A stretch of 64,000 bases of DNA from Paraburkholderia acidisoli (GTDB lineage: Bacteria > Pseudomonadota > Gammaproteobacteria > Burkholderiales > Burkholderiaceae). How positions within the stretch are numbered: position 1 is the stretch's first letter; every line of letters begins with the position of its first letter. A model generated the notes under the pieces. The model saw nothing but the letters and a program-made list of their open reading frames with translations, had not been told where the DNA came from and ran no database searches. Positions 24,851-33,625 of the stretch are shown in pieces. The DNA lies in the NCBI RefSeq assembly GCF_009789675.1, contig NZ_CP046916.1:992001-1056000 (forward strand), read 5' to 3'. The position numbers and the translations under genes were made by a program.

Positions 24851-26098
24851 ATGATGAGAACACCACAGCCGCTCGACCATCCCTTCGGCGTCATGCGTGC
24901 GCCACGCGAGCTGATCTTCGGCGATGGCCACCGCGCCGTGCTCGGCGAGGTCGTCGCGCCGCTCGGACGCAAGGCGCTCGTCTGCACCGACCGGCGCTTC
25001 GCGGCTTCGGCCGCCATGGACGGCATGCGCGCGAATCTGGCGGAAAAAGGCATCGAGGCGCGCGTGTTCGACGGCACGCTCGCCGAACTGCCTTCGGACA
25101 GCATTCACGCCTGCGTGGAGCAATGCCGCGGCTTCGCACCCGACATGGTGATCGGCGTGGGCGGCGGCAGTTGCATGGACATGGCCAAGCTGGTCGCGCT
25201 GCTGCTCACGCACGGCGGCCCGCTCGAGCGCTACTACGGCGAATTCAAGGTGCCGGGCCCCGTGCTGCCCGTGATCGCCCTGCCCACGACCGCCGGCACC
25301 GGCTCCGAAGTCACGCCCGTGGCCGTGCTCGCCGACAGCGCGCGCGATCTCAAGGTCGGCATTTCCTCGCCGTGGCTGATTCCCTATGCCGCGATCTGCG
25401 ACCCCGAACTCACGCACACGTGCCCGCCCGCGCTCACCGCACTGTCGGGCGCCGACGCGCTCACGCACGCCATTGAAGCGTTCACCGCGATCCGTCATCC
25501 CGCCGATCCGCTGATCGCGCACCAACGCGTCTTCGTCGGCCGCAATGTATTCAGCGATCACCACGCGCTCGAAGCGATCCGCGCGATCTTCGGCTATCTC
25601 GAACGCGCCGTTGCCGAACCCGGCGACGCGCAGGCCCGCAGCCAGCTGATGTACGGCTCGGTGTGCGCGGGCCTCGCGTTCGGCGCGGCGGGCACGGCGG
25701 CCGCGCACGCGATCCAGTATCCCGTGGGCGCGCTCACGCACACGCCGCACGGGCTCGGCGTGGCGGCGCTGCTGCCCTACGTCATGCGCTTCAACGCGAG
25801 CGCGTGCGAGGCGGAGCTCGCGCGCATCGGCGCAACGATCGGCGTGGCCGGATCGCCGCAGGCGCGCGCGCACGCTGCGATCGAGCGCACGCAAGCGTTG
25901 TGCGCGAGCATCGGCATTCCGCGCACGCTGGCCGATCTCGGTCTGCGCCGCGATCAGCTCGACTGGGTCGCGGAACAGTCGATGCTGGCCGCGCGCCTCA
26001 TCAACAACAATCCGCGCCCGCTCACGCTCGACCACGTAAAAACGCTCGTGCGCGACGCCTTCGAAGGCGTGGCGACCGACACGCGCGCCCTTGCCTGA
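24851..26098 (+). CDS. Iron-containing alcohol dehydrogenase
   Basis: A 415-residue group III alcohol dehydrogenase. NAD-binding GGGSCMDMAK and metal-site segments LSGADALTHAIEAF and THTPHGLGVAALLP supply the Asp/His ligands. Enzymes of this family oxidise or reduce short alcohols, hydroxy-acids such as 4-hydroxybutyrate, or aldehydes. The first gene of the operon, with start 24851 chosen because AGGA lies seven bases upstream; an ATG at 24827 is in frame without such a site. With the semialdehyde dehydrogenase next door it could feed a hydroxy-acid to semialdehyde to diacid route. Confidence 0.85.
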   Translation: MMRTPQPLDHPFGVMRAPRELIFGDGHRAVLGEVVAPLGRKALVCTDRRFAASAAMDGMRANLAEKGIEARVFDGTLAELPSDSIHACVEQCRGFAPDMVIGVGGGSCMDMAKLVALLLTHGGPLERYYGEFKVPGPVLPVIALPTTAGTGSEVTPVAVLADSARDLKVGISSPWLIPYAAICDPELTHTCPPALTALSGADALTHAIEAFTAIRHPADPLIAHQRVFVGRNVFSDHHALEAIRAIFGYLERAVAEPGDAQARSQLMYGSVCAGLAFGAAGTAAAHAIQYPVGALTHTPHGLGVAALLPYVMRFNASACEAELARIGATIGVAGSPQARAHAAIERTQALCASIGIPRTLADLGLRRDQLDWVAEQSMLAARLINNNPRPLTLDHVKTLVRDAFEGVATDTRALA

Positions 26099-26125
26099 TT
26101 CGTTTATCAACGGAGATCGACTCTC

Positions 26126-27583
26126 GTGCTGACCCCAACCCGCGAACCTCACGAAGTGCCGAACGAGCTGTTTATCGGCGGAAAATGGCTGCCGTCCACG
26201 TCCGGCAACCGTATCGACGTATTCGACCCGTCCATGGAAAAGCTGATCGCCACGGTGCCCGACGCCACGCTCGAAGACGCTGCCGCCGCGCTCGACGCGG
26301 CTCACGCCGCCGCCGCGTCCTGGGCCGCCACGCCGCCGCGCAAACGCAGCGACATCCTGCGCCGCGCCTACGAGCTGATGCTGCGCGACGCCGAAGCTAT
26401 CGCCGTGCTGATCTCGCGCGAAAACGGCAAGGCGCTCGCCGACGCACGCGGCGAAGTGGCCTACGCCGCCGAGTTTTTCCGCTGGTATGCGGAAGAAGCC
26501 GTGCGCATCAACGGCGAGATCAGCGTCGCGCCGAGCGGCCAGGCCCGCACGCTGGTGCAGTATCAGCCGATCGGCATTGCGCTCCTCATCACGCCGTGGA
26601 ATTTCCCCGCGGCGATGGCCACGCGCAAGATCGGCCCGGCGCTCGCGGCGGGCTGCACCTGCGTGCTCAAACCGGCCACGGAAACGCCGCTCACGGCGTT
26701 CTTGATCGCGCAACTGCTCGCCGAGGCGGGCGTGCCCGACGGCGTCGTTAACGTGCTCACCACGTCCACGGCGGGCAAACTCACCAACGCGATGCTCGAC
26801 GACCCGCGCGTGCGCAAACTCTCGTTCACGGGCTCGACCGAAGTGGGCCGCGTGCTGCTGCGCAAGGCCGCCGACTCGATCGTGCATTGCTCGATGGAAC
26901 TGGGCGGCAATGCGCCCTTCGTGGTGTTCGAAGACGCCGATCTCGACGCCGCCGTGGACGGCGCGATGATCGCCAAGATGCGCAACGGCGGCGAGGCGTG
27001 CACGGCGGCGAACCGCCTGTACGTGCATCGAAACGTGATCGGCGAATTCAGCGCGAGGCTCGCGCAACGCATGAGCGCGCTGGTGGTGGGCGACGGCGCG
27101 CACGCGACCACGCAATGCGGGCCGCTCGTGAATCGCGCCTCGCTGAACAAGGTCGCCGCGCTCGTGGACGACGCGCGCGAGAAAGGCGCGCGCGTGCTCA
27201 CGGGCGGCGCAAGACTCGATCGCGCGGGCTACTTCTACGCGCCCACCGTGCTCGCCGACGTGCCCGCGAACGCCGCGTTGCTGTGCGAGGAAATCTTCGG
27301 GCCGGTCGCGCCGATCGTCGCGTTCGATCGCGAAGACGAAGCCGTGCGCCTCGCCAACGACACGGAATACGGCCTCGTCGCCTACGTCTACACGCGCGAT
27401 CTCGCGCGCGGTCTGCGCGTATCCGAGCGTATCGAAAGCGGCATGATCGCGCTCAATCGCGGCCTCGTGTCCGATCCGGCCGCGCCGTTCGGCGGCGTGA
27501 AGCAGAGCGGCCTCGGGCGCGAAGGCGCGCATCACGGGCTGCTCGAATTCATGGAAGCCAAATACATCTCGACGAACTGGTGA
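26126..27583 (+). CDS. NAD(P)-dependent succinate-semialdehyde dehydrogenase-like aldehyde dehydrogenase
   Basis: A 485-residue aldehyde dehydrogenase starting at GTG after GGAGA. Catalytic residues are visible: Asn in ITPWNFPAAM, Glu in MELGGNAPFVVFEDAD and Cys in GGEACTAANRLYV. It resembles GabD-type succinate/glutarate semialdehyde dehydrogenases. It lies 27 bases after the Fe-alcohol dehydrogenase and upstream of an Ldh-type dehydrogenase and a RutA-like monooxygenase, which suggests oxidation of a C3-C5 semialdehyde released from a cleaved ring. The precise substrate is not readable. Confidence 0.85.
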   Translation: MLTPTREPHEVPNELFIGGKWLPSTSGNRIDVFDPSMEKLIATVPDATLEDAAAALDAAHAAAASWAATPPRKRSDILRRAYELMLRDAEAIAVLISRENGKALADARGEVAYAAEFFRWYAEEAVRINGEISVAPSGQARTLVQYQPIGIALLITPWNFPAAMATRKIGPALAAGCTCVLKPATETPLTAFLIAQLLAEAGVPDGVVNVLTTSTAGKLTNAMLDDPRVRKLSFTGSTEVGRVLLRKAADSIVHCSMELGGNAPFVVFEDADLDAAVDGAMIAKMRNGGEACTAANRLYVHRNVIGEFSARLAQRMSALVVGDGAHATTQCGPLVNRASLNKVAALVDDAREKGARVLTGGARLDRAGYFYAPTVLADVPANAALLCEEIFGPVAPIVAFDREDEAVRLANDTEYGLVAYVYTRDLARGLRVSERIESGMIALNRGLVSDPAAPFGGVKQSGLGREGAHHGLLEFMEAKYISTNW

Positions 27584-27718
27584 GCGCAGCGGCGCGCGCC
27601 GCCGCATGGCATCGGGACAAGAAACTATGACGTTCAGTGCAAACACCTATTCGATGTCGGCGGGCAATTTGACGCCCGTAGACTCGGATTCAAATCGAAC
27701 TGCCACCCAGAGGTCGGA

Positions 27719-28744
27719 ATGATCGTATCGGTCGACACCGTGCGCGCCACGCTCGAAGCCGCGCTGCGTCATGCGGGCGCGAGCGCCCCGCACGCGGCGC
27801 TGCAGGCGGCGCTGCTGATCGAAGCGGAAATGCGCGGTCTCGCTTCGCACGGTTTGCTGCGCCTGCCGCGTGTCGTCGAGCGCATTCGCAACGGCGTGTG
27901 CGCGCCCAACGCCGAAGGCGCGCACACGTGGCGCGCTTCGCACGTGCTCGACGTGGACGGCCAGCAGGGTCTCGGTCCCGTGGTCGCCATGCGCGCGCTC
28001 GACGCCGTATGCGAACGCGCGGCCGAGGGCGGCGTGGCCGTCGCCTGCATTCGCAACAACAATCATCTGGGCATGCTCGCGTGGTACGCGCAAACCGTGG
28101 CCGAACGCGGCTATACGCTCATCGCGCTTTCGACCAGCGAGGCGCTCGTGCATCCCTGGGGCGGACGGCGCGCGATGCTCGGCACGAACCCCATCGCCAT
28201 TGGCGTGCCGGCCGGCGGCCCGCACGCGCCGCGCCCGCTCGTGATGGACATGGCGACAAGTCTCGTGGCCATGGGCAAGATCCACGACTACGCTAGCCGC
28301 GGCGCGCCGCTCGAAGCGGGCTGGGCGCTCGATGCCGATGGCGAACCCACGCTCGACGCCCAGGCCGCGAAACACGGCGCGATTGCGCCGTTCGGCGGCG
28401 CGAAAGGCTACGCACTCGGCCTCGCGTTCGAAGTGCTGGTCACGGCGCTCACAGGCAGCGCGATCGGCACGGACGTCACCGGCACACTCGACTCGCACAC
28501 GCCGTGCAACAAGGGCGACGTGTTCGTGGTGATCGCGCCGCAACGCGATCCGGCGTTGCACGCCCGCGTGGCCGCGTATCTGCGCGCCGTGCGCGCGTGC
28601 GAACCCGCCAACGCGCAGCGCCCCGTGAGCGTGCCGGGCGACCGCGCCGCCGCGAGCCGCGAGCACGCGCTCGCGCACGGCATCGACGTGAACGACGCGC
28701 TCTGGGACACGCTCGAGACGCTCGCCGCCGCGCACGCCGTGTGA
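27719..28744 (+). CDS. Ldh-family (malate/L-lactate/ureidoglycolate type) dehydrogenase
   Basis: A 341-residue NAD(P)-dependent dehydrogenase of the type-2 malate/L-lactate family. It shows the conserved MRGLASHGLLRLPRVVERI opening, the catalytic His in ACIRNNNHLGML, and GTNPIAIGVPAG. Family members oxidise 2-hydroxy-acids or reduce cyclic imines and ureidoglycolate. With a RutA-like oxygenase and an NCS1 permease in the operon, a nitrogen-containing 2-hydroxy-acid such as a ureidoglycolate-like product is an attractive but unproven substrate. Confidence 0.85.
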   Translation: MIVSVDTVRATLEAALRHAGASAPHAALQAALLIEAEMRGLASHGLLRLPRVVERIRNGVCAPNAEGAHTWRASHVLDVDGQQGLGPVVAMRALDAVCERAAEGGVAVACIRNNNHLGMLAWYAQTVAERGYTLIALSTSEALVHPWGGRRAMLGTNPIAIGVPAGGPHAPRPLVMDMATSLVAMGKIHDYASRGAPLEAGWALDADGEPTLDAQAAKHGAIAPFGGAKGYALGLAFEVLVTALTGSAIGTDVTGTLDSHTPCNKGDVFVVIAPQRDPALHARVAAYLRAVRACEPANAQRPVSVPGDRAAASREHALAHGIDVNDALWDTLETLAAAHAV

Positions 28745-28842
28745 CCGCTCGTCGGCACGCGTTTCGCCGCACCGGTCGGCGCGCGCCGCCCGCCCGACCC
28801 GCCCATCGACATCGCTTCTCAACCCGGACTTAGCTCATCACC

Positions 28843-29991
28843 ATGAACGCACCCGAGTTTGCCGCCACCGGTACGCCACGCCGCACGGGCATCGACAGTC
28901 CGCACCGGCTCAAGATCGGCCTTTTTTCCAGCAATCTTTCCGGCGGCCTCGCCGTGACGACCGTGCCCGAAAGCTGGTCGGGCAACTGGGCCGACAACCT
29001 CGCGCTCGCGCGCCTCGCCGATCAGGCGGGCCTCGACTTTCTGCTGCCGGTCGCGCGCTGGACCGGTTACGGTGGCGCGGGACACTACGCGCAGTCCGTG
29101 CTCGATCCGGTCACGTGGGCGGCGGGCGTGCTCGCGGCCACGCGCGACATTTCCGTGTTTTCGACGATCCACACGGCGTTTCATCATCCCGTGGCGGTCG
29201 CCAAGCAGATCGCCACGCTGCAGGAAATCGGCGCGGGCCGCGCGGGCCTGAACATCGTGTGCGGCTGGAACAAGCAGGAATACGAGATGTTCGGCATCAC
29301 GCTGCCCGACGACCACGGCACGCGCTACGGGCTCGGCCAGGAATGGTGGGACGTGATCTCGAACCTCTGGTCGAGCGAGTCCCACTTCGACCACGCTGGC
29401 CCGCACTACACCTTGCGCGGCGTGGCAGGATTGCCGCGCCCGGCCGCCGACAAGCCCGTGCGCGTGCTCAACGCGGCGTCTTCGGCGCAGGGCCGCGAGT
29501 TCGCCGTGCGCAATGCCGACGTGCTGTTCACCGTACTCACCGAACTCGAAAAGGGCCGCGCCGACGTGGCCGCGATCAAGCAGGCGGGCACGGCCGCGCA
29601 GCGCGAGCTGGGCGTATTCACGCCGTGCTACGTGGTGTGCCGCCCCACGCGCGCCGAGGCCGAGGCGTATCACCGCCATTACGCCGATACCCACGCGGAC
29701 CACGCCGCCGTCGAGCGCCTGATGGCGCTGCAAGGTGTGCATTCGCAGTCGTTTCCGCCCGACGTGTACGAGCGGTTTCGCATTCGCTTCGCGGGCGGTT
29801 CGGGCGTGTATCCGCTGATCGGCTCGCCCGACGACGTGGCCGCCGAACTCGCGCGCATCAGCGCGGCGGGCTTCGACGGCGTCACGCTGTCCTTCGTCGA
29901 CTACCTTGCCGAACTGCCCTATTTCGCCGCTGAAGTGCTGCCGCGCCTCGCCCGGCTCGGCGTGCGCGAGGCGCTGGAGGTGGCGGCATGA
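28843..29991 (+). CDS. RutA-like LLM-class flavin-dependent monooxygenase
   Basis: A 382-residue luciferase-like (bacterial luciferase fold) oxygenase with RutA-type motifs: LDFLLPVARWTGYGG, FSTIHTAFHHPVAVAKQIAT, GRAGLNIVCGWNKQEYEMFG and SFVDYLAELPYF. Such enzymes use FMNH2 from a partner reductase. Relatives open the uracil ring (RutA), cleave pyridine or attack sulfides. It overlaps (ATGA) a flavin reductase gene. It is close to a second copy in this window at 46183-47298, sharing long identical blocks. Substrate unknown; a nitrogen heterocycle is the best guess from the downstream NCS1 permease. Confidence 0.85.
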   Translation: MNAPEFAATGTPRRTGIDSPHRLKIGLFSSNLSGGLAVTTVPESWSGNWADNLALARLADQAGLDFLLPVARWTGYGGAGHYAQSVLDPVTWAAGVLAATRDISVFSTIHTAFHHPVAVAKQIATLQEIGAGRAGLNIVCGWNKQEYEMFGITLPDDHGTRYGLGQEWWDVISNLWSSESHFDHAGPHYTLRGVAGLPRPAADKPVRVLNAASSAQGREFAVRNADVLFTVLTELEKGRADVAAIKQAGTAAQRELGVFTPCYVVCRPTRAEAEAYHRHYADTHADHAAVERLMALQGVHSQSFPPDVYERFRIRFAGGSGVYPLIGSPDDVAAELARISAAGFDGVTLSFVDYLAELPYFAAEVLPRLARLGVREALEVAA

Positions 29992-30524
29992 ACGCGCCGG
30001 AAGCCATTGCCGCTCCCGGCCTCGCCGCTGCCGAATTCAAGCGCGGCATGCGTCAGCTCGCGGCCTCGGTGAGCATCATCACCGCGCACCACGCGGGCCA
30101 GCGCGCCGGACTCACGGCCACCGCGGTCACCTCGGTATGCGCCGACCCGCCCACCTTGCTCGTCTGCGTGAACCGGTCGAGCCAAACCTTCCCGCTGATG
30201 CGCGCGGCGGGCCGCTTCAGCGTGAATCTGCTCGCCGCCGAACACAGCGACGTGGCCGCGCGTTTCGCCGATGCCGCCCTGCACGGCGAGGCGAAATTCG
30301 CGCACGGCGTGTGGCACGCCGGCGACAACGGCGCGCCGCGCCTGCATGCCGCGACGGCCACGTTCGAGTGCGAAACGCGCTCGCTCAGCGAGGTGGGCAC
30401 GCACGGCATTTTCGTGGCCGCCGTCACGCGCATTCACGTGGATACGGGTCGCGCGCCGCTGCTCCATTTCGACGGTGCGCTCGTCACGCTGCCCCCCGCC
30501 GCGAGCGCGTCCGCGCGGGGCTGA
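29988..30524 (+). CDS. Flavin reductase (RutF/HpaC-like), partner of the LLM monooxygenase
   Basis: A 178-residue flavin reductase-fold protein (FKRGMRQLAASVSIITAH, GLTATAVTSVCADPPTLLVCVN, EVGTHGIFVAAV). Its ATG overlaps the stop of the LLM oxygenase, so the two are made in fixed proportion. It would supply FMNH2 using NAD(P)H. It is the third protein of this class next to an oxygenase in the window (also 21400-21918 and 45654-46223), and the last gene of the operon before a strong hairpin. Confidence 0.9.
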   Translation: MNAPEAIAAPGLAAAEFKRGMRQLAASVSIITAHHAGQRAGLTATAVTSVCADPPTLLVCVNRSSQTFPLMRAAGRFSVNLLAAEHSDVAARFADAALHGEAKFAHGVWHAGDNGAPRLHAATATFECETRSLSEVGTHGIFVAAVTRIHVDTGRAPLLHFDGALVTLPPAASASARG

Positions 30525-30852
30525 CACCGCCCGCGCGCGACGCGCGCTTCACGACCATCCCGAGCCCGTCCCGCCACGCTGTACCGTGGCGCGGACGGGC
30601 ATTTCGCGTGGTTTCCGTTTGGCTTTCAATCATCAGGATTCCGATCTATTTTGTTACCCGGAACGCTGCGGGAAAACCCGCCTGGGGCTCGCTAGGTATT
30701 TGCATCTAGCTACTTAGATAGCCAACCCAGTTCGCTGCTTTTTTTTTCCGCAATACGCTTGCTCACATGCCACAAAAACGTCGATACAACGACGATCGAA
30801 CGCAAAACGGCGCGCGAAAACCCATCCCCCGAACCGTACCAGGAGCAAGAGA
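30525..30852. other. 328-base gap between reductase and NCS1 permease genes
   Basis: It contains the GC hairpin at 30564-30600, then an AT-richer part with an imperfect dyad CTAGGTAT (30692-30699) / CTACTTAG (30710-30717) and a T9 run near 30740. The dyad could be a regulator site for the permease gene. A clean -35/-10 pair was not found. No gene is evident. Confidence 0.45.
30564..30600 (+). terminator. Strong GC hairpin after the flavin reductase gene
   Basis: GCCCGTCCCGCCACG pairs with CGTGGCGCGGACGGGC around a six-base loop, with one extra base in the right arm. The stem starts 40 bases beyond the stop. Only a short T-poor tail (ATTTCG) follows, so it may be an inefficient terminator or a 3' RNA-stabilising hairpin. 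Confidence 0.55.
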
Positions 30853-32265
30853 GTGAAAGAAAGCGAAGACTTGTCCACCCAGATGGAAGACCACGCGCTC
30901 GAATCCGTGCCGGAAGGCGCGCGCCAGGGCTGGGTGAAGCTGTCGTGGAACACGGCGGGTATCGTCACGACGCTCGTGCAGATGTTCATCGGCGCGCTCA
31001 TCAGCTTCGTCGCGGGGCTGAAGATCGCGCTGCTCGCAGGCGCGTTCGTGACCATCGTCGGCTCGCTGCTCGGTTGGGGCGTGGGTCACGTGGCGTATCG
31101 CACGGGCCTCTCCAGCACCGTGCTCACGCGCAAGCACGGCTTCGGCACGCGCGGCTCGGCCATCACCGCGTTCTCGTTCGCGTTCATGATCACGGGCCTC
31201 GCCGCGCTCGAAAACGTGCTGCTCTACAAAGGCTTTCGCTTCTGGTTCAACTTCGACGACACGCTCACGAACCGCACGCTCGTCTACGGCGTGCTGAGCC
31301 TCGCGTGGATCCTGCTCACGGCGTTCGGCTTCAAACTCGTGTCGAAAGTGTCGAGCGTCACGCTCGTCGCCATGCTCGCGCTGCTCGCCTTCATCGTGTT
31401 CCGGGTGGTGGACGGTTCGGGCATGAGCTGGGCGCAAGCCATGAGCTTCGGCTCGCAAATGCCCGCCGACGTGCTCAAGTCGATGGGTGCCGTGAGCGAC
31501 TTCGGCAAGTTCACGTTCTGCGTGAACGTGCTGATCGGCACGGCGGGCGCGCTCGCCATGATCGACGCCGACCTCGGACGCTACGCGATTTCCTCGCGCG
31601 ACGTGGGCATTTCGGCGCTGATCGGCAATCTGTTCCTCGACTTCATCATGATTGCGGTGGGCGGCATCGTCATGTATGCGGGCACGGGCCAGCTGGTCGC
31701 GCACTACGTGGCCAACGGCATGAGCCAGGCCGCCGCGAGCGCCGCCGTGCTGCACAGCCCGGACAGCGTGGCTTCCGCGTTCATCGTGTTCGGCGGCGTG
31801 CTGGGCGGCGTGCTGATGGTGCTCGCGCAGTCCAAGGCGCAGGTGCTCAACACCTATAGCTCCTCGCTCTCGCTCACGAGTTTCTTCGACTCGACCGTCA
31901 ACTGGCGCCCGGGCCGCTTCACCTTCGTGGTGCTCGGCAACGTGATTTCGGCGCTGTTCCTGATCGGCTCGATCCTCGACTGGTTCAACGCCTTCATCAC
32001 CGTGCTGGGCGTACTCATGACCTGCTACGCGGGCATCATTCTCGCCGATTACTTCATCGTCTCGCGCGGCCGCACCACGAGCACGCCCGCCGTCAACTGG
32101 CCCGGCGTGAGCGCCACGGTGGTGAGTTTCGTGCTCGCGCACTACGTGCTCAACACGCTCGTGCCGATCGAATTCTTCACTTCGCTGATCGGCGCGCTCG
32201 TGCTCTACCCGTTGTTCTGCCGCCTCATGCCGCGCCGCCAGCTCGATCTGCAGGCGCAGTCCTGA
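30853..32265 (+). CDS. NCS1-family nucleobase/hydantoin-type permease
   Basis: A 470-residue membrane protein with about 12 helices, starting at GTG behind AGGAG. The N-terminus (SWNTAGIVTTLVQMFIGALI), then GFGTRGSAITAFSFAFMITG and the C-terminal ILADYFIVSRGR match cytosine/purine permeases of the NCS1 family. These import cytosine, allantoin, hydantoins, thiamine precursors or related N-heterocycles with protons or sodium. It follows the RutA-like operon on the same strand, so the operon substrate may be such a heterocycle. Confidence 0.9.
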   Translation: MKESEDLSTQMEDHALESVPEGARQGWVKLSWNTAGIVTTLVQMFIGALISFVAGLKIALLAGAFVTIVGSLLGWGVGHVAYRTGLSSTVLTRKHGFGTRGSAITAFSFAFMITGLAALENVLLYKGFRFWFNFDDTLTNRTLVYGVLSLAWILLTAFGFKLVSKVSSVTLVAMLALLAFIVFRVVDGSGMSWAQAMSFGSQMPADVLKSMGAVSDFGKFTFCVNVLIGTAGALAMIDADLGRYAISSRDVGISALIGNLFLDFIMIAVGGIVMYAGTGQLVAHYVANGMSQAAASAAVLHSPDSVASAFIVFGGVLGGVLMVLAQSKAQVLNTYSSSLSLTSFFDSTVNWRPGRFTFVVLGNVISALFLIGSILDWFNAFITVLGVLMTCYAGIILADYFIVSRGRTTSTPAVNWPGVSATVVSFVLAHYVLNTLVPIEFFTSLIGALVLYPLFCRLMPRRQLDLQAQS

Positions 32266-32360
32266 GCACACGCGCCCGGCGCGGCGGGTGCCGCCCCGGG
32301 TTCGCGTGCCGCATGGCTGGCTGTCTCGCTCGCAGCCTCGTCCGCTGTTCCTTTCGATAA

Positions 32361-32390
32361 CGAAGCGCCGCCTTGTCACGCGGCGCTTCG
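32361..32390. terminator. Perfect 11-base hairpin downstream of the NCS1 permease
   Basis: CGAAGCGCCGC and GCGGCGCTTCG form a perfect 11-base stem with an eight-base loop, 96 bases after the permease stop and 80 before the porin start. No T-run follows (CGGGGGG instead), so termination efficiency is doubtful, and it may act on the opposite strand or as an RNA structure. Confidence 0.45.
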
Positions 32391-32469
32391 CGGGGGGACG
32401 CGCGCGCCTGACGCCTAAAAGTCACGTCGTTTTTATTCTGCGCAGTTTTTGCCGACTCTTCGTCCACAC

Positions 32470-33540
32470 ATGAAAAAAACCGCCTTAGCCCTCGCCCTCA
32501 TGGGCCTTTCCTATCCGGTGTTCGCGCAAAGCTCGGTCACGCTGTTCGGCCTGCTGGATGCGGGTATCACGTACACGAGCAACGTTGGCGGCCATAGCCA
32601 GGTGGCCGAACAAAGCGGGATTCAGGCGCCCGATCTGATTGGCGTGCGCGGCACCGAAGACCTCGGTGGCGGTTATGCCGCGATCTTCCTCATGGACGGC
32701 TCTTACTCGATCAACACGGGCGCGATGAGTGGCGGCGGCGTGTTCGGGCGCGAATCGTACGTGGGGCTGTCCTCGCCGTGGGGCGCGCTCACGTTCGGGC
32801 ATCAGTTCGACTTCATGTACGACAACCTCTCGCTCGCGCGCTGGGGTCATCAGATTCCGTACGTCAGTCTTTACCAGTTGCCCGACGGCCCGTTCTCCGC
32901 GCTCGGCTCGCCGCTCGGCACCTTCGATTACAGCCGCATTGCGGGCGGCGCCGCTACGCCCAACACAGCCAAGTTCGTCTCGAAGGACTTCAACGGGCTG
33001 AATTTCGGCGCGATGTACGGCTTCTCCAACATCGCGGGCGCGGGCGGCAACAGCAACATGTCGAGCTTCGGCGCGAACTACGAGCACGGCCCGCTGCGCC
33101 TGAATGCGGCCTACACGTTCGCGCGCGATCCCTCGATCAACAACGGCGCGGACGGCATCCGCAACTTCGGTTTTGGCGGGCGTTACGACTTCGGGCGTTT
33201 CGCGCTGGACGCGCTCTACACCAACACGCACAACACGTTCAACGGTGCGCACGTGGATACGTATGAACTCGGCGGCCTCGTGACCTTCGCGCCGGATTTT
33301 TTCGTGTACGCGCAATACATCTACGCGAACGGCAACCAGGCCGTGACCAACAATCACGTGAATCAAGGCGGTGTGACGCTCGATTATCTGCTCTCGAAAC
33401 GCACCGACGTGTATTTGAACTACATCTATCAGCACGCGAGCGGGAATGAAAATGTGTTCGCGTCGATTTCGGGATCGTCGGGGGCGTCGAGTAATGGCAC
33501 ACAGTCGATCGTGCGGCTGGCGATCCGGCATTTGTTCTGA
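32470..33540 (+). CDS. Outer-membrane trimeric porin (Burkholderia type)
   Basis: A 356-residue porin. It has a Sec signal peptide (MKKTALALALMGLSYPVFA, cleavage before QSSVTLFG) and the classic start of Burkholderiales porins, VTLFGLLDAGITY. VRGTEDLGGGYAAIF and SYVGLSSPWGALTFG follow, and it ends with the beta-signal-type RLAIRHLF with terminal Phe. It forms a 16-strand barrel in the outer membrane and takes up small solutes. It follows the NCS1 permease on the same strand but has its own gap, so co-regulation is possible rather than certain. Confidence 0.95.
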   Translation: MKKTALALALMGLSYPVFAQSSVTLFGLLDAGITYTSNVGGHSQVAEQSGIQAPDLIGVRGTEDLGGGYAAIFLMDGSYSINTGAMSGGGVFGRESYVGLSSPWGALTFGHQFDFMYDNLSLARWGHQIPYVSLYQLPDGPFSALGSPLGTFDYSRIAGGAATPNTAKFVSKDFNGLNFGAMYGFSNIAGAGGNSNMSSFGANYEHGPLRLNAAYTFARDPSINNGADGIRNFGFGGRYDFGRFALDALYTNTHNTFNGAHVDTYELGGLVTFAPDFFVYAQYIYANGNQAVTNNHVNQGGVTLDYLLSKRTDVYLNYIYQHASGNENVFASISGSSGASSNGTQSIVRLAIRHLF

Positions 33541-33561
33541 TTGCCGGCTCGCACCACCGAA

Positions 33562-33593
33562 ATAAAAACGCCGCGGTATGCGGCGTTTTTATT
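33562..33593. terminator. Bidirectional rho-independent terminator (porin / racemase-like gene)
   Basis: ATAAAAACGCCGC pairs with GCGGCGTTTTTAT around GGTAT. The structure is symmetric, with T-runs reading out on both strands. It serves the porin from the left (stop at 33540) and the racemase-like gene from the right (stop at 33626). Confidence 0.95.
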
Positions 33594-33625
33594 TCGTCAT
33601 CCCAACTATTTAACAACGATTCCAT

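Noticed and set aside
24551..27646. A minus-strand open frame of over 1000 codons opposite the Fe-ADH and semialdehyde dehydrogenase genes
   Set aside because: Its product is Arg/His/Gly-rich low-complexity sequence typical of the antisense of GC-rich genes, and the opposite strand encodes two enzymes with full catalytic motifs.
30692..30717. A fourth copy of the AGGTG...CACTT element before the NCS1 permease
   Set aside because: The CTAGGTAT/CTACTTAG dyad shares AGGT-like words but not the spacing or the CCG tail, so I do not count it.
24827..32265. The operon as a bona fide rut (uracil) operon
   Set aside because: Only RutA- and RutF-like genes are present; RutB-E equivalents are absent and the dehydrogenases differ.
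30763..32379. A 538-codon minus-strand frame opposite the NCS1 permease
   Set aside because: Composition is dominated by Arg, His, Glu and Gly with no fold signature; it is the mirror of a membrane protein gene.
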